A stretch of DNA of 64,000 nucleotides from Amycolatopsis benzoatilytica AK 16/65 (GTDB lineage Bacteria; Actinomycetota; Actinomycetes; Mycobacteriales; Pseudonocardiaceae): positions 6,954,413 through 7,018,412 of the forward strand of contig NZ_KB912942.1 of the NCBI RefSeq assembly GCF_000383915.1. The letters are read 5' to 3'. The notes below the pieces were generated by a model, which worked only from the letters and a program-made list of their open reading frames with translations, was not told the origin of the DNA and searched no databases. How positions within the stretch are numbered: the first letter of the stretch is position 1; every line of letters begins with the position of its first letter. Both the position numbers and the translations under genes were made by a program. This document shows positions 12,401 to 21,600 of this stretch, piece after piece.

Positions 12401-12721
12401 GAAGAAGCGCCGGTCGAGCTTGCCGGAGTCGAGCAGCCGACGAGCGTCGCTCGGCACGACGTAGGTGTGCCCGCCGGCCTGCGTCACGACGAACGGCATC
12501 TTCGCCCGTCCGAGCCCGGGCCGGACCTGGGGAATCGTACGGTTGCCGAGCCGCCGCACGGCCACCTGGTCTCCGGTAATCAGGGTGAGCGACCCGACGT
12601 CGGTCACCCCGGCCCGATCGGCGGGGCGGCTGGCCGGAGCCGCCGTCGCGGGGACGGCGAACGTGCTGGCGGCGACCGCGACCGCGGCCGCCACCCCGGT
12701 CCATTTCGGTGTTCTCGTCAT
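9458..12721 (-). CDS. Secreted subtilisin-family (S8) serine protease with large C-terminal region
   Basis: The start is the ATG at 12721 because an AGGAG site sits four bases upstream; an upstream in-frame start adds 20 residues without such a site. The 1087-residue preproprotein has a signal peptide (TGVAAAVAVAASTFAVPATA), a pro-region to about residue 200, and an S8 catalytic domain. The triad is D223 in VAVLDTGVDAHHPDL, H255 in QGHGTHVAS and S426 in NGTSMASPHVAGAAALL. The remaining roughly 600 residues are beta-rich, probably Fn3-like or PKD-like, and may bind cell wall or substrate. Extracellular proteolysis is the likely role. It is transcribed towards the serine hydrolase gene. Confidence 0.92.
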   Translation of the reverse strand: MTRTPKWTGVAAAVAVAASTFAVPATAAPASRPADRAGVTDVGSLTLITGDQVAVRRLGNRTIPQVRPGLGRAKMPFVVTQAGGHTYVVPSDARRLLDSGKLDRRFFDVTTLLAQGFGDTARDNVPLIVRGAESGRVASMSTGATVTADLSSVRAKAVRQPKARVGEFWHRLVGASAFAAGVDKIWLDGKVSATLKDSVPQIGAPKAWQAGFTGKGVKVAVLDTGVDAHHPDLRGRIAETRNFSDTPDAVDHQGHGTHVASTIAGNGQYKGVAPDASLLIGKVLDDHGGGTESAIIAGMQWAAEQGARLVNMSLGGEDDPGVDPMEQAVNDLSAKYHTLFVIAAGNSGPGAGSLGSPGTADSALTVGAVDKSDKIAQFSSRGPRAAGGTIKPDLTAPGVGIVAARAAGTSLGTVVDAQHTMLNGTSMASPHVAGAAALLAQQHPDWTGEQLKAALMGSARPDSVLDAFTQGAGRVDVGAAVAQPVYTTPASVSGGRPPWPHHDDKPAVTPVTYHNAGSTTLKLDLSIAAKSADGTPAPAGMFTVDKSTAEVPAGGTVTVNVTINTAVASPDGVFTGRITAAGNGVSVITPVAVEKEPESYSLTLKYLDRNGNAPRNYAGTVDGVRNIPFDGRGTTTIRLPKGKHELSSVVYTTIGGDEAQSLVYQPVLDLTRDTTIVVDARQAKPISVAVDSSHQGVVPVSGAVALIRPESVLLMQTSGLHLAFVQQVGPPLPDDRLTVQFAGGWAQPSADGDPGKSPVTYTLSWFQRGKIPNGFSRRVRDSDLVQVRADYRSLPQRYLTVKSLIAVPHGDEFGVGPGWPVAPSLNSRTEYFNADRKTDWYPQFTAVDRESGRRAIESTGTPLDGKAGRSYPETWNAAVVGPALPANGLRPAVLRRTGNEIQASLPLFSDSPNRFSDLPAEGATTLYRDGKKVASTATPGRGTFAVPAGNGNYRLETMATQTALEFSTKVSAAWTFKSGNQPGSQALPAQAIRFAPNGLDRDNRAASGRSTVVPVSVQRYGDAAPLDRLTVEVSFDDGATWQAVQVTGSSGTVAHPGKPGYVSLRAKAVDKNGDSVEQTVIRAYGLK

Positions 12722-12810
12722 CTCGCTCCTCGGTTGTGCGGGCATCACGAGATCGCCGGACGGACGCCCGGCGAAAATCACTGATCAGCTGGTTGCGCGA
12801 ACTCGCGCGG

Positions 12811-13422
12811 CTAGGGGTGTTTCACGGCGGTGAACCCGCTGCCGTCCGGCGGCGGCCCGGACGGTCGCGGTACGTCGGCCAGCCGGCACGGGGGCACCGG
12901 ACCGACCGCGACGCCGACGGCGATCAAGGACGCGGAGGAAGCAGCATCAGTACTGAGGACCGTCGCGTTCTGCACGACCAGCGTCTCTCCCTTAGGCAGG
13001 CTGGCCGGCCGCAAGCGGAACAGAGTGGCCGTATCCGTCGCCTCGACCGCGATCGGCGGCTCAGCGGGCGCGGTGGTGTACCACGGGGCCTCGCAGTACT
13101 TGCCCGCCGGGACGTAGACGACCTTGGCCGGTACCCCGTGCGCACGCAGCTGCTGCTCCAAGCCCTCCGCGTCGTCCAGCCGGTGCACTGTCACGGTGAC
13201 CATGCCGTCGGTCCCGGCCTCGACCGCGTAAGCGGGCTCGCCATGCACCATGGTCAGCCCGGCCGCCAGGGCCAGTCCTGCGGCGGCGGCCGCCAGTATC
13301 AGCTTCGTTCGCGCCGGTCGCCGGACATCGCGGAACACGACGGCCTTCTCCGGTTGTGCCGCCACCTCCTTCAGCTCGGCGAGAAGCCGCTGCTCGAAAT
13401 CCGTCAACCGTCGGCTGTTCAT
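12811..13422 (-). CDS. Single-pass membrane protein paired with an ECF sigma factor
   Basis: The start is the ATG at 13422, six bases after a GGAGG site; the longer frame upstream is antisense to the sigma gene region. The 203-residue product has a charged cytoplasmic N-terminus of about 45 residues (MNSRRLTDFEQRLLAELKEV). One membrane segment follows (LILAAAAAGLALAAGLTMV), then an extracytoplasmic domain of about 135 residues ending in PVPPCRLADVPRP. This topology and the divergent position against a sigma factor resemble sigma-associated membrane proteins of actinomycetes, possibly an anti-sigma factor. No zinc-binding HxxxCxxC anti-sigma motif is visible, so that role is inference. Confidence 0.7.
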   Translation of the reverse strand: MNSRRLTDFEQRLLAELKEVAAQPEKAVVFRDVRRPARTKLILAAAAAGLALAAGLTMVHGEPAYAVEAGTDGMVTVTVHRLDDAEGLEQQLRAHGVPAKVVYVPAGKYCEAPWYTTAPAEPPIAVEATDTATLFRLRPASLPKGETLVVQNATVLSTDAASSASLIAVGVAVGPVPPCRLADVPRPSGPPPDGSGFTAVKHP

Positions 13423-13643
13423 GCGTTTCCTCCGAACTGAGCAGCGGCCGGCCCGAGGTCGTTCTCTCCCGTACTTGGCGAGCATCGGCCGGAGTGTTAC
13501 CGGGCAAGTGCTTTCCTCGCCCAGTTCGGCACGCAAGCCGCGCCCGGAACCGTCCGGCGGTACAGCCGTGCCCGGACTGGCAGCCCGATTTCTGCGGGTT
13601 GTTCCGCATGGTCTTGCCGTACCGTCCGTGCTGCGCTGTCTCA

Positions 13644-14240
13644 ATGAACCAGCGCTCGGCTCCCGGGCCGTTCGGATCGGATCCGGCGGCGTTCGAGGCG
13701 TTCTACCGTGCGCATCTGGACCTGGTCTACGGTTTCGTCGCACGCCGGGTGTCCGACCCCCACCTCGCCGCGGACCTGACCGCGGAGGTGTTCCTGGCGG
13801 CCATCGAGTCCGCGCACACCTATCAAGAGACCCGCGGCAGTCTGACCGGCTGGTTGTTTGGTGTAGCGCGCAATGTCGTCAACGCCGAACGACGGCGAGC
13901 GGCCCGCGCACTCGCGGTCGAGCACCGGATCTCTGGCCGCCGCCTGCTGGATGGCGCCGAGATCGTCCGGATGGAAGAACGGATCGAAGCCGCCGCCACA
14001 GCGAGGCGGGCGTACGCAGCAATGGATCAGCTGTCCGAGGCGGACCGTGCGGTGCTGGAACTGGCCGCATTGGACGGGCTTTCCGTGGCCGACGTCGCGG
14101 CAGTCCTGAACATCACCGCGGTGGCCGCGCGCGTGCGGCTGCACCGGGCTCGCCGCCGAATCCGGGATCTCCTCGCCCCGGCGGCCCCCGGCAACGGTTC
14201 GGCCGGAGATCTCGAACCGCTGCTGACGCAGAATCCTTGA
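13644..14240 (+). CDS. ECF-type RNA polymerase sigma factor
   Basis: A 198-residue sigma-70 family protein with only regions 2 and 4. Region 2 covers FEAFYRAHLDLVYGFVARRV through DLTAEVFLAAI. Region 4 covers MDQLSEADRAVLELAALDGL and the helix-turn-helix SVADVAAVLNITAVAARVRL. The ATG at 13644 is the first plausible start inside the open frame; upstream residues are Pro/Arg-rich and antisense to the divergent gene. It redirects core polymerase to stress or envelope promoters. The membrane protein starting at 13422 on the opposite strand is its probable partner, and the 221 bases between them should hold both promoters. Confidence 0.88.
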   Translation: MNQRSAPGPFGSDPAAFEAFYRAHLDLVYGFVARRVSDPHLAADLTAEVFLAAIESAHTYQETRGSLTGWLFGVARNVVNAERRRAARALAVEHRISGRRLLDGAEIVRMEERIEAAATARRAYAAMDQLSEADRAVLELAALDGLSVADVAAVLNITAVAARVRLHRARRRIRDLLAPAAPGNGSAGDLEPLLTQNP

Positions 14241-14337
14241 CGTTCTCAGAGCGGACGGTCGGCGAACGAGCCCGGAACCGGCCCGTTTCCGCAAGAAAGG
14301 GGCACGAGCGCGGAAACGGCCGGCTGATACGACGAAG

Positions 14338-14372
14338 GCCAGGTCTGGCGGCAATCCGCTGACCTGGCTTTT
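14338..14372 (+). terminator. Stem-loop with T-run after the sigma factor gene
   Basis: GCCAGGTC at 14338-14345 pairs perfectly with GACCTGGC at 14361-14368, and TTTT follows at once. The 15-base loop is long but the arrangement is that of an intrinsic terminator. It lies about 100 bases after the sigma gene stop and 20 bases before the HTH gene, separating backbone from island genes. Confidence 0.55.
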
Positions 14373-14389
14373 GTCATATTCGCTGCTGG

Positions 14390-14830
14390 GTGGACCTTGG
14401 GGGAACTTACTACAACACAAAACCCCAGGTAGAAGCCCTGGAGACCCTGCTCCGGAAGCTGCCCGACCCCACCGAACCGGCCCCACCGCCCGTCGAGCGC
14501 CCCAAACCACGGCGGGCACGCCGGCTCGACGCCGACCAGGTCCAGGAACTCATCGCCGGATACCAAGCCGGAGCGACGGTGTACGAACTCGGCGACCGGT
14601 TCGGTATCGAACGGCGGACGGTCAGCAACATCCTCCACCGGCACGACGTGCCGATGCGCCGTCGCGGCCTGTCCTCCGAGCAGGTCGACTACGCCATCCA
14701 CCTCTACAACCTCGGCTGGTCGCTGGCACGAGTCGGCGAGCACCTGGGCGTCGACCACACCACCGTACTGACCAAACTGAGGGAACGCGGCATCCCGACC
14801 CGAGACAGCCACGGACGGCCACGGACGTGA
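14390..14830 (+). CDS. Two-HTH DNA-binding protein resembling recombinase C-terminal domains
   Basis: About 146 residues with two homeodomain-like helix-turn-helix units of the Hin/resolvase type. One is [37 protein letters not shown] and the other is [37 protein letters not shown]; each is followed by a basic R(G)IPxR or VPMRRRG tail. There is no catalytic serine domain. The GTG at 14390 is a weak start and the N-terminal 40 residues are Pro-rich. It may be a stand-alone regulator or the surviving DNA-binding part of a serine recombinase. It marks the left edge of the island. Confidence 0.65.
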   Translation: MDLGGTYYNTKPQVEALETLLRKLPDPTEPAPPPVERPKPRRARRLDADQVQELIAGYQAGATVYELGDRFGIERRTVSNILHRHDVPMRRRGLSSEQVDYAIHLYNLGWSLARVGEHLGVDHTTVLTKLRERGIPTRDSHGRPRT

Positions 14831-14854
14831 GGCCCGGTTGTATCGGTGCGGCAG

Positions 14855-15118
14855 TCAGTCGAAGATCTGGGTGAACTCGACCGTGATCCGCCGGTCATTG
14901 CTGTCGACGACGAGGTACCAATGGTCGTCGTACGGCACCTCCACGACGACGGGGCTGACGTCGTAGAAGTCGCCGTGATACTCGTACTCGTCGCCGTCGA
15001 GATATGCCTGGTAGTGGTCGATGTCCATGAGACAGACCCTGGCGGTCGAGCCGCGCAGCGACACCTCGAAGCGCGCGCCGCCTGCAATAGATCCGAGATC
15101 CCAGTAGAGGTGGTCCAC
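14855..15118 (-). CDS. DUF1883 family protein
   Basis: A small 87-residue protein matching the DUF1883 pattern: DLGSIAGGARFEVSLRGSTA, then VCLMDIDHYQAYLDGDEYEY and FYDVSPVVVEVPYDDHWYLVV. The family is a small beta-rich domain found in stress- or effector-linked proteins, sometimes joined to TIR domains; its biochemical role is unknown. The GTG at 15118 is the only start that keeps the conserved N-terminus. No strong ribosome site precedes it, so expression level is unclear. It is convergent with the HTH gene, which ends 24 bases away. Confidence 0.75.
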   Translation of the reverse strand: MDHLYWDLGSIAGGARFEVSLRGSTARVCLMDIDHYQAYLDGDEYEYHGDFYDVSPVVVEVPYDDHWYLVVDSNDRRITVEFTQIFD

Positions 15119-15490
15119 AGGCCATTAGTAGCGGATCACGCGATGGACAGGGAGCCGGCCGGCCCAGACTCGCCGGGACACGGATCGTTTCACAGGGTGG
15201 GGCCAGATCGGGCCGAACTCTCACAACCACACACCGCCTTCCGCTCGCTGTCAGCCGCGTCGGTCCCCGATCCGCAACCCGAACCACGGGTCCGACCCGC
15301 AATCGCCGCCACGCGCCGAACCAGCCACCCGAACGACCCCGTCGTACCCAATCGGCGAACCGTTCGGACGCCACCCGGACCGGGGCGGTCCAAGGAGTCC
15401 ATACAGACGGCGCCGCAGGCGGCTTCGGCGTGTCCGCGCTCGTCGAGGTTTCGGCGAACACCCATCACCCAGCCGACCTTCCGAGTTTGG
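15119..15490. other. Non-coding gap, nothing recognised
   Basis: These 372 bases lie between the DUF1883 start and the stop of the helical-repeat gene. Short open frames cross it on both strands, but they are Arg/Pro/Ser-rich and lack ribosome sites. I see no RNA gene or clear repeat. The promoter for DUF1883 should be in its left part. Confidence 0.4.
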
Positions 15491-16564
15491 TCACTGGCGG
15501 GGCGCGGCGAGGATTCGCTGTTGGGTCAGGTGCGCGACGTCCGGATCTGTGTCGCCGGTCATCTGGCGCAGGATCATCGAGGGCGTCCACCGCGACCGGG
15601 CGACCGCTGCGCGCACCTTCAGGTCAGGATCGCGGGCAAGCTGTTTCCACACAAACTCCGGTGTCCACCATCCCGACGTGGCAGCAGCCGCGCGCACGAT
15701 CGGGCTCGTGTCCTGCGTGACCCGCGTCCATCCCAGGATGTCCGCCTGGGACAGGCCACGGACCGCGGTCGCGCGTACCCGCGGCGAGGGATCGTCGAAT
15801 GGATCGGCGGTGAGCGGTTCGAGCTGAGCCAGCGGCACGAGGTCGCCCTCGATCGCGCCCAGATGAGCGATGACGTGATCGTTCGTGATGTGGACGCCGT
15901 TGCGCAGGGCAGCCGTGCGCACGCCCGGATCCGCATCGGCCAGCAGCGCCTTGCGGACGGCGAGCCCTGCGCTGTCTGCGCTGAGGTTGCGCATCTCATG
16001 GTTGCGAGCCAGCCCCTTGCGTACGGCCCGGTGAGGATCGGCGACAAGCAGCACGGCGGAGAGCGTCCCTTCCGCCCAGGTGTGCTCCGGCGCGGTATTC
16101 ACGTCGAACGCCTCGGCCGCGAGGGCACGATGCCGGTGGTTGCGGCTGGTACTGAATCCCCGCGTCACGGCTGTGGCCGTCGGGAGCGCGGCGTCCCTGC
16201 CGACGAGCCAGGGCCGATCACCGCGCAGGGCCGCCACAGCCTGACGCAGGGAGGCCGGGGTGAACACGTCCGCGAGCAACAGCCAGTGTTCGAGGGCACC
16301 GCGCTCGAGGATGTCGCGGGCGATGGATCGGCGCGCATAGCCTCGGGCGCGTTTGGCGATCTGCCCCTTGATCGTGTCCGGGACGCTCGGGTTGGCCAGC
16401 ACCGCGCGGCGCAGGGGTGTGGGTTCGGTGGCCAGGTACTCGATCACCCGTTCTGGGCAGACGGCGAGGAGCTCCGGTGGCGCCTCGGGATCCGCCCACA
16501 CGGCTGCGGCCGTGGCGGCGTCGCTGTCGGCAGCGTGCGCTGCCCACCGTGATGAGGTCGTCAT
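15491..16564 (-). CDS. Helical-repeat (leucine-rich variant/HEAT-like) protein
   Basis: A 357-residue protein built from short alpha-helical repeats of about 24-30 residues. Recurring patterns are RRAVLANPSVPDTIK, RKALLADADPGVRTAALRNG, DDPSPRVRATAVRGL, QDTSPIVRAAAATSG and RDPDLKVRAAVARS. This D-x-x-x-x-VR-x-A-x-A consensus is that of leucine-rich variant or HEAT repeats, which form protein-binding solenoids. No catalytic domain is visible. Similar proteins are common hypothetical genes in actinomycete accessory regions. It stands alone on the minus strand; a partner cannot be named. Confidence 0.75.
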   Translation of the reverse strand: MTTSSRWAAHAADSDAATAAAVWADPEAPPELLAVCPERVIEYLATEPTPLRRAVLANPSVPDTIKGQIAKRARGYARRSIARDILERGALEHWLLLADVFTPASLRQAVAALRGDRPWLVGRDAALPTATAVTRGFSTSRNHRHRALAAEAFDVNTAPEHTWAEGTLSAVLLVADPHRAVRKGLARNHEMRNLSADSAGLAVRKALLADADPGVRTAALRNGVHITNDHVIAHLGAIEGDLVPLAQLEPLTADPFDDPSPRVRATAVRGLSQADILGWTRVTQDTSPIVRAAAATSGWWTPEFVWKQLARDPDLKVRAAVARSRWTPSMILRQMTGDTDPDVAHLTQQRILAAPRQ

Positions 16565-16739
16565 GGATGGTCAACCTACCCGGCCAGCCACGGAATCTCC
16601 TGCGCGCCGGCCACGGGGTGTGGCTTCTCCGAGACGGTCCTGATGCCGACTCTGCATGACCACCGGAAGTGGTAAACGCGGTCCACGAGGGACCGGGCGG
16701 GTATGCGATCAGGGTAGGGCGCCGCGTCGAGTTCCGCGA

Positions 16740-17120
16740 TCAGGTTTCGTCCCGGTGAGACTGCTCGGCGAGCCGGTTCCGGGTCAGCTCCCTGACGTCC
16801 TCGATCGACACGGCGTCGGGATTCTCGCCGGTGGCGAGTATGCGAGTCGCCTTGGCCAGCAGCCGGTAGTAGTTGCCAGGGTCTTTCAACTCGGCGTAGG
16901 CGAAGTGCCGCCACTTCGCCAGGAGCGCGTGGACCTCGGTGAGATCCTTGGAGTGCTTCGCGTCCTCCAGCACGATCTCCCACTCGCGGTCGAACTCGAA
17001 CGCCACCAGCTGCGTCAGGCACGCACGGATGGCCTGGGGTTCCGGAGGTGGCGGAACCGGTTCGCTGTTCTGCTGGGCTTCGGGATGTTGCGGATCGTGT
17101 TCTGCGGCATCGGCGGTCAT
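16740..17120 (-). CDS. DUF6247 family protein
   Basis: About 126 residues from the ATG at 17120, which follows an AAGG eight bases upstream; an ATG at 17138 is an alternative. The core AIRACLTQLVAFEFDREWEI, KDLTEVHALLAKWRHFAYAE and DPGNYYRLLAKATRILATGE matches the actinobacterial family known as DUF6247. The N-terminal 35 residues are Pro/Gln/Glu-rich. Members often sit beside a small RelE/ParE-like gene and are suspected antitoxins. Here no convincing toxin follows: the downstream frame gives a plausible but start-less fragment, so the pair may be broken. Confidence 0.7.
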   Translation of the reverse strand: MTADAAEHDPQHPEAQQNSEPVPPPPEPQAIRACLTQLVAFEFDREWEIVLEDAKHSKDLTEVHALLAKWRHFAYAELKDPGNYYRLLAKATRILATGENPDAVSIEDVRELTRNRLAEQSHRDET

Positions 17121-17431
17121 CCTCGGAACCTTAGCCATACAAGCAACGACGGAACGCTTGGCGAGCAGGTCATCAGCGCGCTGGCCGCAACCTCGGCCGG
17201 GTTCGCCGCACACCCGCGATCCTGGCTCAACGTGATCAGCGCGAGATCACCAGCCGAACGTTCCCCTTCTCGATGACCAGCCCGTTGGGCTCGCAGAGGC
17301 GGTCCGCCAGTTGGCGACCCGCCGGGCCGTGACCGATCGCTCCAAGTTCCCATCGACGTTCGGCGGCATCGTGGCCGAGTTGTTGGGACAGGGTGAGATG
17401 GCGGCTTTCACAGGCGCGGCGAACGCTGCAC
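17121..17431. other. Gap between DUF6247 and the jetD end, nothing recognised
   Basis: A minus-strand frame of 84 codons (17236-17490) runs through this 311-base stretch but overlaps the jetD 3' end and has no ribosome site. No terminator hairpin with a T-run was found after jetD. The DUF6247 promoter should lie in the left part. Confidence 0.35.
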
Positions 17432-18694
17432 CTACAGGAGGGTTTGCAGGGCGGCGCGGGCCGGAGCTTCTTGTTCGACGGCGTATCCACGAGTCAGGCA
17501 GCCGGACGCGAAGTCGCCTACCGCGTCGCGGCGGTCGGCGGTCGCTGCGATGCGGTTGCGGGTCATGGTGCCGAAGGGGTCGCCTTGATCGTGTTCGGAT
17601 GTGCCGATGTCGACGATCATGCGGTTTGTGTCGGGCGGGAGGTGGTCGTGGATTCGGGCGGCGATGCGGATCCCGCCGAGGTCGGCGTCGGGGCAGATCA
17701 CGACCTGGTTCACACCGACGGCGACTTGGTTGATCAGGTCAAGAAGGGGGTCCGGTGGCTGGCCGTGACACCAGATGACGGCGGTGTCGGGGTGGCTGTC
17801 GCAGATGGCTTCGGCTGCCTGCCGGTTTTCGATGACGAGCAGCACGCTCGTGCCGGGGGCGGCATCGAGGGTGATCGGTCGGTGGGCGGGTAGCCGGATG
17901 TCGTGTGGGCCTGGCCATCCGGTCCAGTCCAAGGTGCGACCGTTGTGGTGGGCGCGGATTGGTCCGCCGACACCGATGTAGGGGTTGCGGTTGACGCCGA
18001 GGAGGACAAGCGCTTCTGGCTCGAATCCTGCGTCGGTGAGTAGTCGTGGCAGGTCCTCGCGGGCCTTGGTGTTCTTGGCGTGGCGCTGGACGAACGCGCG
18101 TGGCCCGTCGTAGGTGTGTTCGGCGAGAAGGTCTTCGGCGGCGCGGACAATCCACTCTAGGCGGGTGTCGGCGGTGGCGGGCGTGGTCAAGGCGTCGGCG
18201 ACGCCGGGCCACTCCCCGATCAGCAGGTCGCGGAGGTCTACGGCACGGTCCTGCAGCGCTTGTTGAGCGGCTTGCCGGGCTTGCCTGCCGGTGGCGTGGT
18301 GGGCGGCGAGGTCGGGGTGCGGTATCCAACCGCGGGGCGGGTGGCGGATCGCGCCGTCGCAGTAGTCGTGGTCGAGTGCGACGCATCCTGCGCGGGCCAG
18401 GATGAGCGCGACCTCGTCGGCGCGATCGTGGAGCCTGTTCGTGATGGTGTTCCAGCGCCGGAGTGCGCTCGTGGCCCAGTTCCAGTCGGCGTCGTTGGCG
18501 AGCCCGTCTGGTCGCTGCGGTGGAGTGGCTGGGTGTGCGCGCAGGTGTACCCGTCGCACTTTGGGGCGCCCAGCGCGGTCGTGATCGAAGGTGCCGTCCG
18601 GACGTGATGGCTGGGCGTAGGCGCGGAGACCGTCGGGCACGCCGGGGTGCCCAGGCATCGGGAACTCTCCCGTTGGCTGGGGTGGTTCGGTCAC
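17432..18694 (-). CDS. jetD: Wadjet JetD-like Toprim nuclease subunit (DUF2399-like)
   Basis: A 420-residue protein from the GTG at 18694, overlapping the jetC stop as GTGA. The C-terminal Toprim fold is readable: the acidic strand SVLLVIENRQAAEAI near residue 285, and the DxD strand VVICPDADLGGIRIAARI near residue 333. This is the layout of JetD, a topoisomerase VI A-like nuclease. In characterised Wadjet systems JetD cuts DNA once the SMC complex has extruded a small circular plasmid. The N-terminal half is helical and unassigned. It is the last gene of the series. Length is close to known JetD proteins (about 380-420). Confidence 0.85.
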   Translation of the reverse strand: MTEPPQPTGEFPMPGHPGVPDGLRAYAQPSRPDGTFDHDRAGRPKVRRVHLRAHPATPPQRPDGLANDADWNWATSALRRWNTITNRLHDRADEVALILARAGCVALDHDYCDGAIRHPPRGWIPHPDLAAHHATGRQARQAAQQALQDRAVDLRDLLIGEWPGVADALTTPATADTRLEWIVRAAEDLLAEHTYDGPRAFVQRHAKNTKAREDLPRLLTDAGFEPEALVLLGVNRNPYIGVGGPIRAHHNGRTLDWTGWPGPHDIRLPAHRPITLDAAPGTSVLLVIENRQAAEAICDSHPDTAVIWCHGQPPDPLLDLINQVAVGVNQVVICPDADLGGIRIAARIHDHLPPDTNRMIVDIGTSEHDQGDPFGTMTRNRIAATADRRDAVGDFASGCLTRGYAVEQEAPARAALQTLL

Positions 18695-21600
18695 GCTACG
18701 TCCTCGTCAGGGTCGTCGTCGGCGATGTCGTCGCTGGGTCGGTAGGAGGCGAGCCATTCACGGAGTAGCTCGACACGGGCGTGGTTGGTGTCGTCTCCGA
18801 CGATGACGGGTGCCTCGTTGTAGGCCAGGCTGTCGGAGCGTCGACGCAGTTTGACGTAGAGCCCCGAGGCTTCGATGGCGTAGCGCTCCATGTCGTCCTG
18901 CAGGGCGCCGATGACGGTGATGTTGCGGTCTGTCCCGATTTGCTCGAAGAGCGCGACCGCTTCCCGCCGGTGCTGCTTGCCGAGGTTGCGGCCGAGTTCG
19001 TCGAGCACGAGCAGCAGGGGCTGGCTTCCTCCGCCGGCGAGTGCGGCGGCACAGACGAGCTTGACGGCCTTTTCGTCCATTTGGGCAGTGTTGCCCCGCA
19101 GGTTGTAGCTGGACATGCGTTTTCCCTCGTCACGCCGCCACTTGGGGGTCACGGTCCACCGCCACGGCCGGTCAGGCTCGGACGGCGGCTCGGGCTCCGG
19201 ATAGTCCAAGCCGGCGCCGTAGCCGCCGTACTTCTGGTCGAGTCGGTCGAACTCGTCGCTGACTTTCTTCAGTTTCGCTTTGATTCCCTGCGAGAGCGAT
19301 GCGCGGTGTGCCCGAGAGGTCTGTTCGGCCTCACTCAACCCCTGCCGGGCCGCCTCGAGATCGCTGGTGCGCTGCGTACGCTGGGCGACGATTTGCTGCT
19401 GCTGGTAGAGGTCGTGCTGCTCGGTCTGGGCCAGGTGGGTACGCAGCGCGCGAACGAGAGCGGGCACCAAGCCGACTCGGACCTCCAGACCGCCCCGGTG
19501 CCATCGTTGTTCGATGAGTAGTTCCCGGATCTCGGCGGGCATCTCATCATGCGGTGTGGCCTCGGGGAAACACCGGCGGATGACCTCGTTGACCTGGTAG
19601 CAGGCTTCCTCGTTCCAGGCTGCTGTGGTGCGGGCTTGCTGCTCGGCGTCGAGAGACAGCAGGAATCGCTGCGCGGATTGGGGCGAGTCTCCCCAGGCCG
19701 TCTCCCGGCCGGGCAGGTCCAGAGCGAGTCGCTCGTCGGTTAGTTTCGTCTTGTTGGTCTCCTTCTCGGTCAGCTCGTTGTCGAGGCGACGCTTGGTGCC
19801 GCGCAGGTTCGCGATTCGCTCCTCGCGCGCTCGGGCGGCACCGAGCGCGTCGGTGTAGGCACCGCGGGCGGCGTCCAGCAATGGCTTCAGTTCGTTGCGG
19901 CGGTCTTCGCGCTCCTGGTTGGCCGCCCGCAGCTCGGCCATCTGCTGCTCGATCTCGCCAACCTCCTCACCGGCGACTGCCGCCTCGGTGCGCGCGGTGG
20001 CTCGGGACAGCGTGAGCCTGGCCGCAGTGACCTGCTTCTCGGCGTCGGTGAGGAGGTCGGCCTTCTCGCGGTGCTCGGCGCGGGCGGCGGCGATGCGCGC
20101 GGCTCGTCCGGTGAGCGGTTCGCTGAACTCGCCCAGCACGATCACCCCTGCCGCCGCATCGACATCCGCTGCCGCATCGCCGGCGCGTTGGGCGAGCACG
20201 GTCAGGAACGTGGTGAGGTCGAACCTCGGATCGGCACTCGCGGGCACGCCGGCGCCAACTGCGGATGCCTGCGCAGGGGGCGGGTCGGCGATGACCAGCA
20301 CCGTCCCCGACCGGCCCGCCAGCTTCTGCTGGGCCTGATCGGCGCGCCCGCGAGGCACGACGACAGCGCCGCGGTACGGCACAAGGCGGGGTTCCCACCG
20401 TTGTCGCTGGTCGGGATTGAGTTGGATGACGTCCAACAACGCGGCGGACGGTATGCCCTCTCCGCGCAGGATTTCCAGCTCGTGAGCGGCGACGTCTTCG
20501 CCGGACTCGGCTGCCTTGAGCCGATCGCGTGCCTGCTTCTCGGCTGCTTCGGCCGCGCCCTTGGCCGCGAGCGTCTGCTCCAAGGCTGTGCGGGTGGCGG
20601 TTTCCTCTTCCTGGGCCTGCGCGACGGTGCGTCCGTCGGCACCGCGCGCCTTGGCGGACAGTTCCCGATGTCTTGCGGCCAAGGTTTCCAGGGTCCGCGC
20701 CGTCACCTGGTGGTCGGTGTCCAACTGCTGATCTCGCCCGCTGAGCTCCTTCCACCGGGCTTCCGCCTTGCGAAACTGACGGTTGAATTCCTCGTCATCG
20801 GTCAGCCTGGACAGGTCGCCCTCCACCGTGTCCAGCTGGGACCGCAGCTCCTTGGCGCGGACACCGAGCGCGTCGAGTTCAACGCGGATCTCCTCAGCGC
20901 GGGTAACCCCGTCGACAAGACGTCGGGCACACCGGGCCTGCCAGCAGGCGTGAGCGCTGCCCAGCAAGTGGCGAGCTTCGCCGCGCTTGGCGATGCCGGC
21001 CTCGACCAGCGCCATCTCCTCTTCCCACCGGGCGAGGTCGGCTTCGGCGTCGCGCACGTTGGTGCGGTGCGTGTGCTCGGCCGACCGGAGGGCCTGTTCT
21101 TGTTCCAGTTCGCGATCCAGCCCGGTCAGGGTGGCGATGGCGTCGAAGATCCTTCGAGGGTCCAGGTCGTTGAGCGGTTGCGCGAGCAGGTTGGCCGCCG
21201 GGCTGGAACGCACGGAGGTCGACAGGAACGACACGCACCGGACATGGCCGCCGTAGAGGACGAAGGCGAGCCGGTTGGCGTGGAAGTCGGTGCGTCCGTT
21301 GCTGGTCGGCAGGGTGTCCCAGAGCGCGTCGACTCGCGCGGCGCGTTCGGATTCGGTTGTGCCGTAAGGGACGTAGAGCCCTTCCTGCCACCGCAGGTGC
21401 AGGTGTGATGCCTTGCGGTTGATCCGCAGCCACACGCTCAGGGCGCTGGCTGACAGTTCCTCGGCGGTGGTGGCGCGGGGATCGGCGAACACGCCGATCA
21501 CATATCCCCAGTCGACGTTGGACCATCGGCCTTCCTGGGCGGCAAGTTCGGCGGTGAACAACAGCTCAGCGGCGCCGGCGGCGCCGCTGGCGAGTCGCCA

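Noticed and set aside
15190..15468. A 92-codon minus-strand frame in the 15.1-15.5 kb gap
   Set aside because: Composition (Arg, Gly, Ser, scattered Cys) and lack of a ribosome site point to chance.
16576..16739. Possible toxin partner downstream of DUF6247
   Set aside because: The frame gives a plausible stretch of about 55 residues but has no start codon after the DUF6247 stop and no recognisable RelE/ParE motif.
17236..17490. An 84-codon minus-strand frame overlapping the jetD 3' end
   Set aside because: No ribosome site, overlaps a strong gene by about 60 bases, and the sequence is not protein-like in its first half.
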